Shown: positions 15,097-23,492 of the stretch, piece by piece
How the letters are laid out: each line of letters opens with the position of its first letter
How positions within the stretch are numbered: position 1 is the stretch's first letter
Source: Nocardia australiensis
Lineage (GTDB): Bacteria; Actinomycetota; Actinomycetes; Mycobacteriales; Mycobacteriaceae
Assembly: GCF_020733705.1 (NCBI RefSeq)
Contig: NZ_JAJFZM010000016.1
Coordinates: 333,381-397,380, forward strand
Reading direction: 5' to 3'
DNA length: 64,000 bases
The notes under the pieces: generated by a model
Told to the model about the DNA's origin: nothing
The model's database searches: none
Seen by the model: only the letters and a program-made list of their open reading frames with translations
Made by a program: the position numbers and the translations under genes

Positions 15097-18000
15097 CGCG
15101 GGTCCGTCGATGGCACTGCTGGCGGATCGTCGTCGTCTTCTTCCGTCCGCACCGTGGGATCGGGTAGCCCGCCTGGATAGCGATTAGGGTGCGCAGGTTG
15201 CGCGGGAAGATCATCGCCCATCATGTCCCAGCCGGTGAGGGACCCGGCATCGGCTGTGCCCGCAGTCTGTGGGGCGTCGCGCTCGCCGGGAGAATCAGGT
15301 ATGCCACGGTCCCCGCCCGGATGGAAGGTCTGCCAGTTGCCAGCGCCGAGGACCACAGCAGGCGAGTCCGGCTGTTGACGGACGCCGACATTATTCGATG
15401 GCGCACGGACGGGTGCGCCCAGTTCGTCCGCGATTCGCTGAGCCCAGCCGATCTCGTTGCCGCTGTGGCAGGCAACCAATCTGACAGGAGTGCCGGGAAT
15501 GTAATTGGGGTTGTTCTGGATCGCTTGTACGATCGCGCTCGGGTCGGACTCGTGTGCGTTGCCTGGTATCGGCCTGCCGAACATATTTCCATGAACCACG
15601 ACGTCGTGTTCGCCCTCGTTTCTGAGGTTGTCGAATACGCGGTGGGTGGCGGGATCATCGCCGATCGCGGTCCGATCGGAACCATGCAGAACCGGGTGAT
15701 CGCCGGTAGGAATCGAATCGGGGGTGGGTGATTCGCTGCCGATGTATTCAACTGGATGTGAATCATCGCTCGAAGGGCTTGTCGCATCGGGATGTGCCGG
15801 CGGTGCCGATGATTCGTACAGGTAGATACGGGTTACGCCGAAAAGGTTGGCGTTGGGGTCGTGCACAACTCCGCGTACTTCGAAACGCGAATTCCGGTCG
15901 AACAGGACTTCGTGTTCGTTCGGGCGGATAGAATACGGGGATATGTCTCTGCCGCTTGTGGAATGGATTACGAATTCCACATTTCCGGTGAAAATTCGTC
16001 TGCGGTCGGTGGATGTGCTCGTGAATGCCGACTCCGGCACGGTATGTCCCGGAATGTAGCGAGCGATTTCTTCGGGGCTGAGGTGGGCGCCGCGCCACAC
16101 GGTTCCGACGTGTGGCGGAAGGGCGTGCAGGCCCGCCGATATGTTCGCCGCGAGGTCTTGTTGTTCGGCGTCGAGATCCCCGTCATCCCGTAGTTGCCGA
16201 TTCAGGTCGGCGTATACATGCGCATCCGGGTCGGTATAGCGGCGCAGCGCCTCACGTTGTTCGGTGGTCAGCTCGGGGTACCGGTAGCTCGTCTCGTGAT
16301 CACGCTCGATCCGAGGATGCATTTCGTCGACATCGTGCCGTTGAGAATCGTGCCGCTGAGACTGGTTCGAGCTTTCCGTCCGCGGCCCGTTCTCAGGGTG
16401 GTGGGGTTGTGCCTCTCCTGGGCGTGTTGTGGACTCAGTAGCCACGTGGGGTTGGGGCGTATCGGTATGCGGTGGGGTGTTGCCGTTGGCATGGGTCGGC
16501 TGGCCGCTGCCGTTGTGGCTCGGTGGAGGGGTATCGGAAGGTGGGCGGTGGGCCGTGCCTGCGTACGGCTCCGTTGCTGGTTGGCTGGGATTCGGTCGTC
16601 GACCATCGCCGTTGACGGCGGAATAGCGATCGCCAGTCGGATTTACGTGATGTGGAGATGCCTCCGTGGTAGATGGCGACGCCGTATCGCCGTGCCCGGT
16701 GCCATCGGAATCTGGGATGACTTCCGCTCGAATGTGGAACGTGGGTCTGCCAGTGGGATCCCAGCCGGTATGGGTTACGTCGATGACCCGGTATTCGGTA
16801 TCGCGAGGCAAGATCAGCTCTCGCTGGTCCGGGTAGGCACTGCTGCGGCCCACCCAGAGTCCGTTGGTGCCAGCGGGAAGTTCCAGATCGAGTCGGTAGG
16901 CGAACGACTTGCCGTCGACCTGGGTGGGATTGCGGCCCAGCGAAGTCGACATATAGCCCCGGTCCAACTGGGTGCTGCCGTTGAGCAGCTGCGGGTCGCG
17001 ATTTCCCAGTGGCTGGCCGTCTCTGGCGGTCAAGAACGAAATGTCGTGCATGCCGCGCAGCACCTGCACGGGTTCCGGGAGCGGCTGGTTCACGGCGGCG
17101 TCGAGCGCGTCGATTCGTCGGCTGAATGCGTCGGCTGTCGGTTCCTCGCCGAAATACCGGCGAACCTGATTCAGCCGCACATGGTTGTCCCACATCTGGT
17201 GCAGGCGTGCCGCGCTGTCGGGGTTGTTGAGTGCGTGTTGAATCCACGCGCGCTGTACGTCGGTCGCGGCGGGATTGTGCCACATGTGGTGGAGTTCTGC
17301 CGCGGTTCCCGGCATACGTCCACCGTTCAGTGGGGCGAGTGCGTGTACCCCGTGGCTTTCGTTGCGCAGATGGTCGAAGTATCGCCCCGCACTTGCGGCA
17401 GGATCCGCTCCACGCAGGAAGCCGTTGGGAAGTGACTGCACCGTGTACTGGTGAACAGCGTTCCTGAGATCCGAAGGCAAGTTTTGCAGCACCTGCCCGA
17501 GCCGATTCTCGCCGTAGCGCTCTCCAGCATCGTCACTCGGGAACCGGCGGTATCCGTCGTCGGTGACGTGGCCCTCGTTCGAAGGCTGACGACCAGCGTG
17601 GTCCGGAGAGTGCGGGTGGGTCGGAGTAGCAGCGCCGGGCGGAGTGCTGGCTGAGTGGCTGTGGGTGGGCTGTGCTGCGGGCAGAGCCGACTCGGGTGCA
17701 CGGGTGTTGGTTGCTTCGGGAGCGGTCCGCGAGGCGGGGTGTGCTGTTCGGGGCGGGGTGCCGGGACTCGGGGGCTGCGCATGGTCGGTACCGCGAGGTG
17801 GTGTGGTTGTGCGGGGTGCTTCGGCGCTCCGGGGAGTTTCGCTGCGCGGGTTGGGGGTGTGGGTCGCGGTCGGCTGATTGCTGGTGAGCCACCAATCCGG
17901 GAGGCGGCTGGCGTTTCGGTGATAGTCGGGGACTTGATGGCTGTAGTGGGGTGGGGTGGCCGGGTCCGTGTGGCGCGGCGGCGCGGACGCATCCGGCGTT

Positions 18001-20177
18001 GTGCGGGTAGCAGGACGTTCGGCGTTCGGGTGATGAGTGGGCGCGGTGGGTTCGGGGGTACGTGGGCGTGATGCGGGTGTGGGGGTGTGTGGGTATGCCT
18101 CTGGTGTTGTCGGAGGGGTGGAATCTGGCCGCGGTGTTGTCGGTCGGGAAGTGTCCGAGCGCGCGGTGTCCGAACGGGGGGTGGTGGGTGTGTCCGGGCG
18201 GGTCGGCCGACCGGAATCAGTTCGCGTTGTGGGGGTTTCGGGGCGAGGGGGCGTCGATGATGTCGGAGTGCCGGTATTGGTCGTTTCGGGTGGTGTGGGG
18301 GTCGGTCGGTGGTTGCCGTCGGGAGTGGTGGTGCCGGAGGTGCTCGGGGCCGGGGTGCCTGTGGACGGGAGTGTCGCGGTCGACGTTTCGGTCGCGGTGC
18401 TGCTTCGCGACGGCGGAGTGGTTTCCGGATTGGTGGGTGCCGCGCCAGCGGTCGGCTCCGGATGGGCGGATTGCGATGTGGCAGTGGGGGGCTGGGTTGC
18501 GCTCGGCTGGTTGGGAGCGGCGTCGTGGCTTCCCGAAAGGGCGGGTTGTTGCGGTGATACGTCCGGTGTCGCCGGAGGGAGTGTGTCCTGGTGCGAAGTC
18601 CCTGGCTCCGTGGGAGTGCTTGTAGGGGGCTCGGGTGTGGATGTGGCCGGAGTTGCGGGCTGTGCGGAATCGACGGGGGGCAGGTCGAGGCTGGACTGTG
18701 GGTGAGATGTGGGGGTGGTGCCGGGGTGCGAGTCCTGCGCGGGTTGCGGGTCGTGGGTCGGCTGCCCGTCAGGTTGCGGTTGGGTGCCGGATTGCGGCGC
18801 GTCGGTGTGAGCTGGCGTGAGGTTACCCGGATCTGACGATAGAAAGGGCGAGTTATGTTGGGGTGCTTCGGTACTGGGCTCGGAATGCGGAGCGTTACCT
18901 GGGTCCGGGGTGTCGGTGGAATGCGAGGGAGGCGTGGCATCGGGATGCGTTGACGGAGCGCCGGATTCCACGTTCTGTGTCGGCGGGGTGCCATCCTGCG
19001 ACGGCGGGTTGTGTTGCGTTGCATCGGGAGCTGCCGCCGGGTTGGTGGAATTGCCTTGGTCGCCCGGTGAGGCAGTAGGGCTCTGCTGTCCGCCTGTGTC
19101 GGCGGAGTGATCGGCACCGCTGTCGGTGGCGTCCGGTTGAGTGGCTGCCGGTGAGCTGTCCTCAGCGCCAGTGGGGTTGGTGGAGGTGTCGGGTTGGCGC
19201 GACGGCTGGTTGTTGTCGCCGTGCTGTTGACTGACGGAACCGTCGCCGTCGCCCGATCCGCCCTGGCCGAAGTTGGTACTGGCGGCACCTCCGACGGACG
19301 AGGTGAGGGTGGCGGCGTTGAATTCGAATTCGCCGCCGAGGGGAACGGTGGCCGCACTGCCTGCTACGGACCCAGCGACACCGGCTGCGGACTCGACACC
19401 GACCTCGGTGAGATGTCTACCCAGTTTGCTGCTTGCCTGGTCTGCGACGCCGGCGGCGGCTCCGCCGGTGCCGAGCCCACCGCCGACGGCGCCACCGATG
19501 GTGCCCGCCACGGAACCGATGCCGATGGCCTTCCAGTCGTCACCATCCAAGCCATCGCGGTTGCCCTGGCCGATCTGGATGAGTCGAGCGCCGAGGTCGA
19601 CGCCGCCGGATTGCAGCAGTCCGAACACGGCGCCTTTGAGCGCGGCACGCGCGACCGCACGGGCGGTCATCCGGGCGATCATGCGTTGGATGAGTTGGCG
19701 GATCGCGATGCGGATGGCGGTTTGGGTGGCGGCACGGGCGGCGACTTCGGCGGCTGCGGCTGCGGGGGCACCGACACCAGTTGCGGCGGTCGCCAGTGCC
19801 CACAGCATCTGGGCGGCGAAAATGACGAGGGCGGCGATGATGACGTACTTGGTGTGTTCGATATCGGTCGCGCCCTCGTCGATGCTGGCCGCTTGTTGCT
19901 TCAGCCGTTCGATGAGCCCGGCGAGTCCGCCGTCTTCGCCGCCGATCTCTTTCCAGTAGTCGGCGAACGCGTCGTGGGTTTGGCCGGAAGACAGGGCGTT
20001 GAGAACGTCGCGGACGATGTTCTCGGCGTCGGCGTCGACGCTGTCCAGCGCGGTGGCCGCCGCTTCCCACGCGTCGCCGACCCGACGCATCGCGGTCTCG
20101 TCGCCTTCCGGCCAGTCACCAGCTCCCACAACATATTTCGCGACCCATTGCAGTTGGGTGGGGATCTCGATTCCCAA
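15093..20177 (-). CDS. ESX-type polymorphic toxin with two ADP-ribosyltransferase domains and a cysteine-peptidase-like domain
   Basis: The 1694-residue protein begins with a CpnT-like WXG/helical secretion domain (residues 1-110; YVVGAGDWPEGDETAMRRVG), followed by hydrophobic and Ala/Gly-rich segments to about 300 and a Pro/Thr/Ser-rich linker to about 880. ART 1 has LRGMHD at about 1041, YMSTSLG at about 1075 and QRELIL at about 1119, a QxE form typical of arginine-specific enzymes. ART 2 has VWRGAH at about 1362, FTSTSTD at about 1387 and EHEVLF at about 1420. The tail carries VVVHGNMFG (His 1529) and VRLVACHSGNE (Cys 1570), a His-Cys dyad as in clan CD self-processing peptidases. It follows a WXG100 gene by four bases and overlaps a probable immunity gene. 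Secretion by an ESX system is inferred. Confidence 0.85.
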   Translation of the reverse strand: MGIEIPTQLQWVAKYVVGAGDWPEGDETAMRRVGDAWEAAATALDSVDADAENIVRDVLNALSSGQTHDAFADYWKEIGGEDGGLAGLIERLKQQAASIDEGATDIEHTKYVIIAALVIFAAQMLWALATAATGVGAPAAAAAEVAARAATQTAIRIAIRQLIQRMIARMTARAVARAALKGAVFGLLQSGGVDLGARLIQIGQGNRDGLDGDDWKAIGIGSVAGTIGGAVGGGLGTGGAAAGVADQASSKLGRHLTEVGVESAAGVAGSVAGSAATVPLGGEFEFNAATLTSSVGGAASTNFGQGGSGDGDGSVSQQHGDNNQPSRQPDTSTNPTGAEDSSPAATQPDATDSGADHSADTGGQQSPTASPGDQGNSTNPAAAPDATQHNPPSQDGTPPTQNVESGAPSTHPDATPPSHSTDTPDPGNAPHSEPSTEAPQHNSPFLSSDPGNLTPAHTDAPQSGTQPQPDGQPTHDPQPAQDSHPGTTPTSHPQSSLDLPPVDSAQPATPATSTPEPPTSTPTEPGTSHQDTLPPATPDVSPQQPALSGSHDAAPNQPSATQPPTATSQSAHPEPTAGAAPTNPETTPPSRSSTATETSTATLPSTGTPAPSTSGTTTPDGNHRPTPTPPETTNTGTPTSSTPPRPETPTTRTDSGRPTRPDTPTTPRSDTARSDTSRPTTPRPDSTPPTTPEAYPHTPTPASRPRTPEPTAPTHHPNAERPATRTTPDASAPPRHTDPATPPHYSHQVPDYHRNASRLPDWWLTSNQPTATHTPNPRSETPRSAEAPRTTTPPRGTDHAQPPSPGTPPRTAHPASRTAPEATNTRAPESALPAAQPTHSHSASTPPGAATPTHPHSPDHAGRQPSNEGHVTDDGYRRFPSDDAGERYGENRLGQVLQNLPSDLRNAVHQYTVQSLPNGFLRGADPAASAGRYFDHLRNESHGVHALAPLNGGRMPGTAAELHHMWHNPAATDVQRAWIQHALNNPDSAARLHQMWDNHVRLNQVRRYFGEEPTADAFSRRIDALDAAVNQPLPEPVQVLRGMHDISFLTARDGQPLGNRDPQLLNGSTQLDRGYMSTSLGRNPTQVDGKSFAYRLDLELPAGTNGLWVGRSSAYPDQRELILPRDTEYRVIDVTHTGWDPTGRPTFHIRAEVIPDSDGTGHGDTASPSTTEASPHHVNPTGDRYSAVNGDGRRPNPSQPATEPYAGTAHRPPSDTPPPSHNGSGQPTHANGNTPPHTDTPQPHVATESTTRPGEAQPHHPENGPRTESSNQSQRHDSQRHDVDEMHPRIERDHETSYRYPELTTEQREALRRYTDPDAHVYADLNRQLRDDGDLDAEQQDLAANISAGLHALPPHVGTVWRGAHLSPEEIARYIPGHTVPESAFTSTSTDRRRIFTGNVEFVIHSTSGRDISPYSIRPNEHEVLFDRNSRFEVRGVVHDPNANLFGVTRIYLYESSAPPAHPDATSPSSDDSHPVEYIGSESPTPDSIPTGDHPVLHGSDRTAIGDDPATHRVFDNLRNEGEHDVVVHGNMFGRPIPGNAHESDPSAIVQAIQNNPNYIPGTPVRLVACHSGNEIGWAQRIADELGAPVRAPSNNVGVRQQPDSPAVVLGAGNWQTFHPGGDRGIPDSPGERDAPQTAGTADAGSLTGWDMMGDDLPAQPAHPNRYPGGLPDPTVRTEEDDDDPPAVPSTDPR

Positions 20178-20181
20178 GAGA

Positions 20182-20496
20182 TCAGGGAGCGATCGCGTTG
20201 GTTGCGGCCGCCTGGGCCTGGTTCTGGCTCTCGACGGTGTCGGCGATGGTGCGGACGTTGTCGCTCAGGCCGGTGAATGTGGTCGCGAGTCCGTTCAGGC
20301 CTGTCAGTGCTTCGTCGCTGCCAGGCGTGTAGTTTTTCGCGAACTGTTCTCCGGTTTCGTCGTGGCCCCAGCACTCGCCCTCGGCCTCTAGCACTCGGCG
20401 CAGTGCCGTCGCTGCATCGGTCACGGTTTGCGACACCTCCGCGAAACGCGGCTGGGTGGTACGCAGTGCTGCTGGATCGACGCTCAGTGTGCTCAT
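20182..20496 (-). CDS. WXG100-family ESX secretion partner
   Basis: The 104-residue helical protein has the WXG100 design: a first helix, a central turn ECWGHDETGEQFAKNY containing the Trp-x/Gly motif, and a second helix (LNGLATTFTGLSDNVRTIAD). Such proteins form helical hairpins that pair with toxin N-termini for type VII secretion. It sits directly before the toxin gene and overlaps the YbaB-like gene upstream by four bases, so all three are likely translated as a unit. The C-terminal tail is Ala/Gln-rich and lacks a clear YxxxD/E signal. Confidence 0.87.
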   Translation of the reverse strand: MSTLSVDPAALRTTQPRFAEVSQTVTDAATALRRVLEAEGECWGHDETGEQFAKNYTPGSDEALTGLNGLATTFTGLSDNVRTIADTVESQNQAQAAATNAIAP

Positions 20497-21014
20497 CGGC
20501 GGTTCTCGAGGTAGGAGCGGTTCCGGTAGTACATGTCCTCGTCCTCATCGCTGGGCGGCGACCGATCCGGGTCCGGCGAATTCCGCTGACCGGTAGGCGT
20601 GGGCAGCATCGAGGCGACGAGGTCCTTGATACTGGGTGCTCCGGGTATCAGGTCGGACAGGTCCGGCATATCGTTGGCGATGTCACCGATCGGGCCGAAG
20701 ACGCTCTGGGACTTCTCCGCGGCGGCCTGTGCCGCGGCTTGCGCGGCCTCGGCAATCGACCTGCCGAGTTTTTCCGGAGTCGACCGCTTGAAGGCCGCGG
20801 CTTCCACGTGCACCTCCAGCGGAATGCCCGCGACATTGCACACCACTCGGACCAGATTGTCTTCCGACCACGCCTCACCCGTGACGGCGGCGATCCGGGC
20901 CTGAGCATCGGCGAGCCCGCTGCGCTGCTGCTCGAACGCCGACAGCATCGAGTCGACCTGCTCCCGCAGCGCGTTGATGTGTGGCTGCGGATCATTCTGT
21001 GCGATGCCGTTCAC
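20493..21014 (-). CDS. YbaB/EbfC-like (EspL-type) protein
   Basis: The 173-residue protein has an N-terminal coiled helix (INALREQVDSMLSAFEQQRS), followed by the YbaB-type beta region AWSEDNLVRVVCNVAGIPLE, and a helix with EKLGRSIAEAAQAAAQAAAE. The Pro/Asp-rich C-terminus ends in MYYRNRSYLENRR. Actinobacterial YbaB/EbfC relatives such as EspL are common first genes of ESX toxin operons and may act as chaperones rather than nucleoid proteins. It is the first gene of the six-gene minus-strand operon. The 231-base region upstream, shared with the divergent zinc-ribbon gene, should hold the operon promoter. Confidence 0.8.
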   Translation of the reverse strand: MNGIAQNDPQPHINALREQVDSMLSAFEQQRSGLADAQARIAAVTGEAWSEDNLVRVVCNVAGIPLEVHVEAAAFKRSTPEKLGRSIAEAAQAAAQAAAEKSQSVFGPIGDIANDMPDLSDLIPGAPSIKDLVASMLPTPTGQRNSPDPDRSPPSDEDEDMYYRNRSYLENRR

Positions 21015-21245
21015 CAGTTATCCCCTCCTTCGATACCGATCCGTCTCTGATATCGACGCAATAGGTTTCGGATCGGTTCCACGATTCGGGCGATTCCATC
21101 ACCTGGGCGCGGCTCGAGCAAACCGGAGTCGAAGGGATGCGTGGTCACGTGCCAGGGGTACGGTTGTGCACTGGTATTCGCGGTCTGTTGTGGGCGTGCG
21201 GGTATCTCTCCCTATCCGTCCATAGCGTCCAGGAGTTTGTCCGCG

Positions 21246-21983
21246 TTGAATGTCGAACCCCCGATCCAGGCCAAGCTGCTGCAGCTCGCCGCTGTCGACG
21301 CCGAACTGACGCGGATTGCGCACCGGCGCACCGTGCTGCCCGAGCAGCAGGAGGTGGCGCGGCTCGAGGGGGAGCGTAATGGTCATAAGGACGCCGCGGT
21401 GGCGGTCGAGATCGTGCTCGACGATCTCGATCGCGATATCCGCAAACTGGAGGGCGAAGTCGAGGCCGTCCGCAAGCGTGAGGAACGCGATCGCGGGATG
21501 CTGACCTCGGGGTCGGTGGGCGCGAAACAGCTTTCGGAGTTGCAGCATGAGCTGGGCAGTTTGGAGCGGCGCCGCTCGGTGCTGGAGGACGAACTGCTCG
21601 AGGTGATGGAGCGTCGCGAGGCGTCCGCCGCCGACCACGAGCACGCAGGCGCCCGGCTGGACAAGACCGAGCAGGATTTGGCGGCTGCCCTGCGTCAGCG
21701 TGATGAGGCGCTCGCGGATCTCGATGTGGCGCAGGGCCGTTGCGATGGCGACCGCGCCGGGCTGGTCGGCGCGTTCCCGGCTGAGCTGTTGAGCATCTAT
21801 GACCGGCAGCGCACCCAGAACGGGATAGGTGCGGCGTTGTTGCAGGCCCGTCGGTGTGGTGCGTGCCGGATCGAGCTGGACCGCGGTGAGATCGCCCGAA
21901 TCGCGAAGGCCGAACCGAATGCGATCGTGCGTTGCCCGGAGTGCGGTGCGGTGCTGGTGCGCACCAAGGAATCGGGGCTGTAG
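21246..21983 (+). CDS. C4-type zinc-ribbon coiled-coil protein (Rv2229c type)
   Basis: The 245-residue protein is mostly a long coiled coil (EVARLEGERNGHKDAAVAVE through about residue 170), ending with a zinc ribbon: CGACRIEL and then CPECGAVL near residues 200-235. Related CT398-like proteins have been linked to export or nucleic-acid functions, but no activity is established. I chose the TTG start that reads (M)NVEPPIQAKLLQLA because conserved sequence begins there and AGGAG lies ten bases upstream. It is followed by RNase HI, as in mycobacteria. Confidence 0.87.
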   Translation: MNVEPPIQAKLLQLAAVDAELTRIAHRRTVLPEQQEVARLEGERNGHKDAAVAVEIVLDDLDRDIRKLEGEVEAVRKREERDRGMLTSGSVGAKQLSELQHELGSLERRRSVLEDELLEVMERREASAADHEHAGARLDKTEQDLAAALRQRDEALADLDVAQGRCDGDRAGLVGAFPAELLSIYDRQRTQNGIGAALLQARRCGACRIELDRGEIARIAKAEPNAIVRCPECGAVLVRTKESGL

Positions 21984-22050
21984 GTCTGCGACCGTGTTTC
22001 GGCGCGGGCGATCGATATGACCATGGCAGGTCGAGGACAGCGAGGGACTG

Positions 22051-23181
22051 ATGGCCGAGCGTGAGGTGATCGTCGAGGCGGACGGTGGTTCGCGGGGCAA
22101 TCCGGGGCCTGCCGGTTACGGTGCGGTCGTTTTCGACGCCGATCATGCCCGGGTGCTCGCCGAACGGTTCGAGTTCATCGGTGTCGCCACCAATAACGTC
22201 GCCGAATATCGTGGGCTCATCGCGGGTTTGGCGGCGGCGGCGGAACTCGGCGCCCGGGTGGTGTCGGTGCGGATGGATTCCAAGCTGGTCGTCGAGCAGA
22301 TGTCGGGGCGCTGGAAGGTCAAGCACGCGGCGATGATTCCGCTGGCGGATCAGGCGCGCAGGCTGGTGGCGGGATTCGACCGGGTGAGTTTCAGCTGGAT
22401 TCCGCGCGCCCAGAATTCGCATGCCGATCGACTCGCCAATGCGGCGATGGATGACGCGACGATTGTGGGGGAGGTGCGAACCGCGCTCGAGGCCGAGTCG
22501 AATGCGCAACCCGCGCAGCGCACAACCCAGACCGCGCAGCAGACCGCACCCGGCTGGACCGGCGCCACCGGCCGTCCGACTCGTTTGCTGCTGCTGCGTC
22601 ACGGCCAAACCGAGCTCTCAGTGCAGCGCCGCTATTCGGGTCGTGGCAATCCGCCACTCACCGAACTCGGTCGCGATCAGGCCGCTCGCGCGGCCAAGAT
22701 GCTGGCGGCGAAGGGCGGTGTGTCGGCCGTGGTCAGCTCCCCGCTGGGCCGAGCCCGTGAAACCGCGGAGGCCGCGGCTGCCGCGCTGAATGTGCCGGTG
22801 CATGTGCTCGACGGGCTCATCGAGACCGATTTCGGTGACTGGGAGGGCTTGACGTTCCTGGAAGCGGCGCAACGTGATCCGCAGTTACACGCGCGGTGGC
22901 TGGGTGATCCGTCGGTGCCCGCGCCTGGCGGCGAGAGCTTCGATCAGGTGCGCGAACGGGTGGAGGCTGTGCGGCGGGATCTGGTCGCGATGTATCCGGG
23001 TGCGAATCTGGTAGCGGTCAGTCATGTGACCCCGATCAAGACGCTGTTGCAGTTGGCTCTCGGTGTCGGTCCGTCGCTGCTGTATCGCCTGCATCTGGAC
23101 TTGGCGTCGCTGTCGATCGCCGAGTTCTATCCCGATGGAGGATCGTCGGTGCGGCTGGTGAACGACACCTCGTATCTGTAA
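22051..23181 (+). CDS. Bifunctional RNase HI / acid (cobalamin-type) phosphatase
   Basis: The N-terminal domain (residues 1-140) is RNase HI: VEADGGSRGNPGPAGYGAVV, NNVAEYRGL and VRMDSKLVVEQM supply the acidic residues, with HADRLANAA near the end. It removes RNA from RNA-DNA hybrids. The C-terminal domain (about 170-376) is a histidine phosphatase with LLLRHGQTE, SSPLGRARETAEA, ETDFGDWEG and the second His in AVSHVTPIK. This is the Rv2228c arrangement, in which the phosphatase part resembles alpha-ribazole phosphatase CobC. A Gln/Thr-rich linker joins the two. The gene follows the zinc-ribbon gene by 67 bases and is probably co-transcribed. Confidence 0.94.
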   Translation: MAEREVIVEADGGSRGNPGPAGYGAVVFDADHARVLAERFEFIGVATNNVAEYRGLIAGLAAAAELGARVVSVRMDSKLVVEQMSGRWKVKHAAMIPLADQARRLVAGFDRVSFSWIPRAQNSHADRLANAAMDDATIVGEVRTALEAESNAQPAQRTTQTAQQTAPGWTGATGRPTRLLLLRHGQTELSVQRRYSGRGNPPLTELGRDQAARAAKMLAAKGGVSAVVSSPLGRARETAEAAAAALNVPVHVLDGLIETDFGDWEGLTFLEAAQRDPQLHARWLGDPSVPAPGGESFDQVRERVEAVRRDLVAMYPGANLVAVSHVTPIKTLLQLALGVGPSLLYRLHLDLASLSIAEFYPDGGSSVRLVNDTSYL

Positions 23182-23492
23182 CGATCGGGCCGGTCCGTCG
23201 TGGCGGCTCGGTCGCGAGACGCGAATTATCGCTCATTCCAACGTAATCGGCCACAGTTCGCAATGGCTTGCGGCGAATCTCACTCGTTCGCGTTTCAAAC
23301 CTCGATCTGGGAGTAAGGTTCGGGGCGGTCTGGCGCAGGGCATCCCGCCCCGACTGCCTGTTCGAGGATTATCTTCTTCATACAGTGCTGTCAAGGGGGG
23401 GATGTCGGCCAACGAGCAGCGTGGCTCGACGGCCGCTTCGAAAGGTGAGGCACCCCTGCGCTATCGAGTGGTTCGACGAGAGTGCAGGTTCG
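23182..23492. other. 311-base region before the monooxygenase gene
   Basis: The frame of the following gene is open across most of this stretch but shows no conserved sequence, and I treat it as upstream region. It marks the point where the conserved mycobacterial-type gene order gives way to the biosynthetic cluster. A CATACAGT element near 23380 could be a -10 box. No hairpin or RNA gene was recognised. Confidence 0.4.

Noticed and set aside
16194..17435. A long plus-strand frame opposite the toxin gene
   Set aside because: It has no recognisable domain and mirrors the ART coding region on the minus strand, where all catalytic motifs are in frame.
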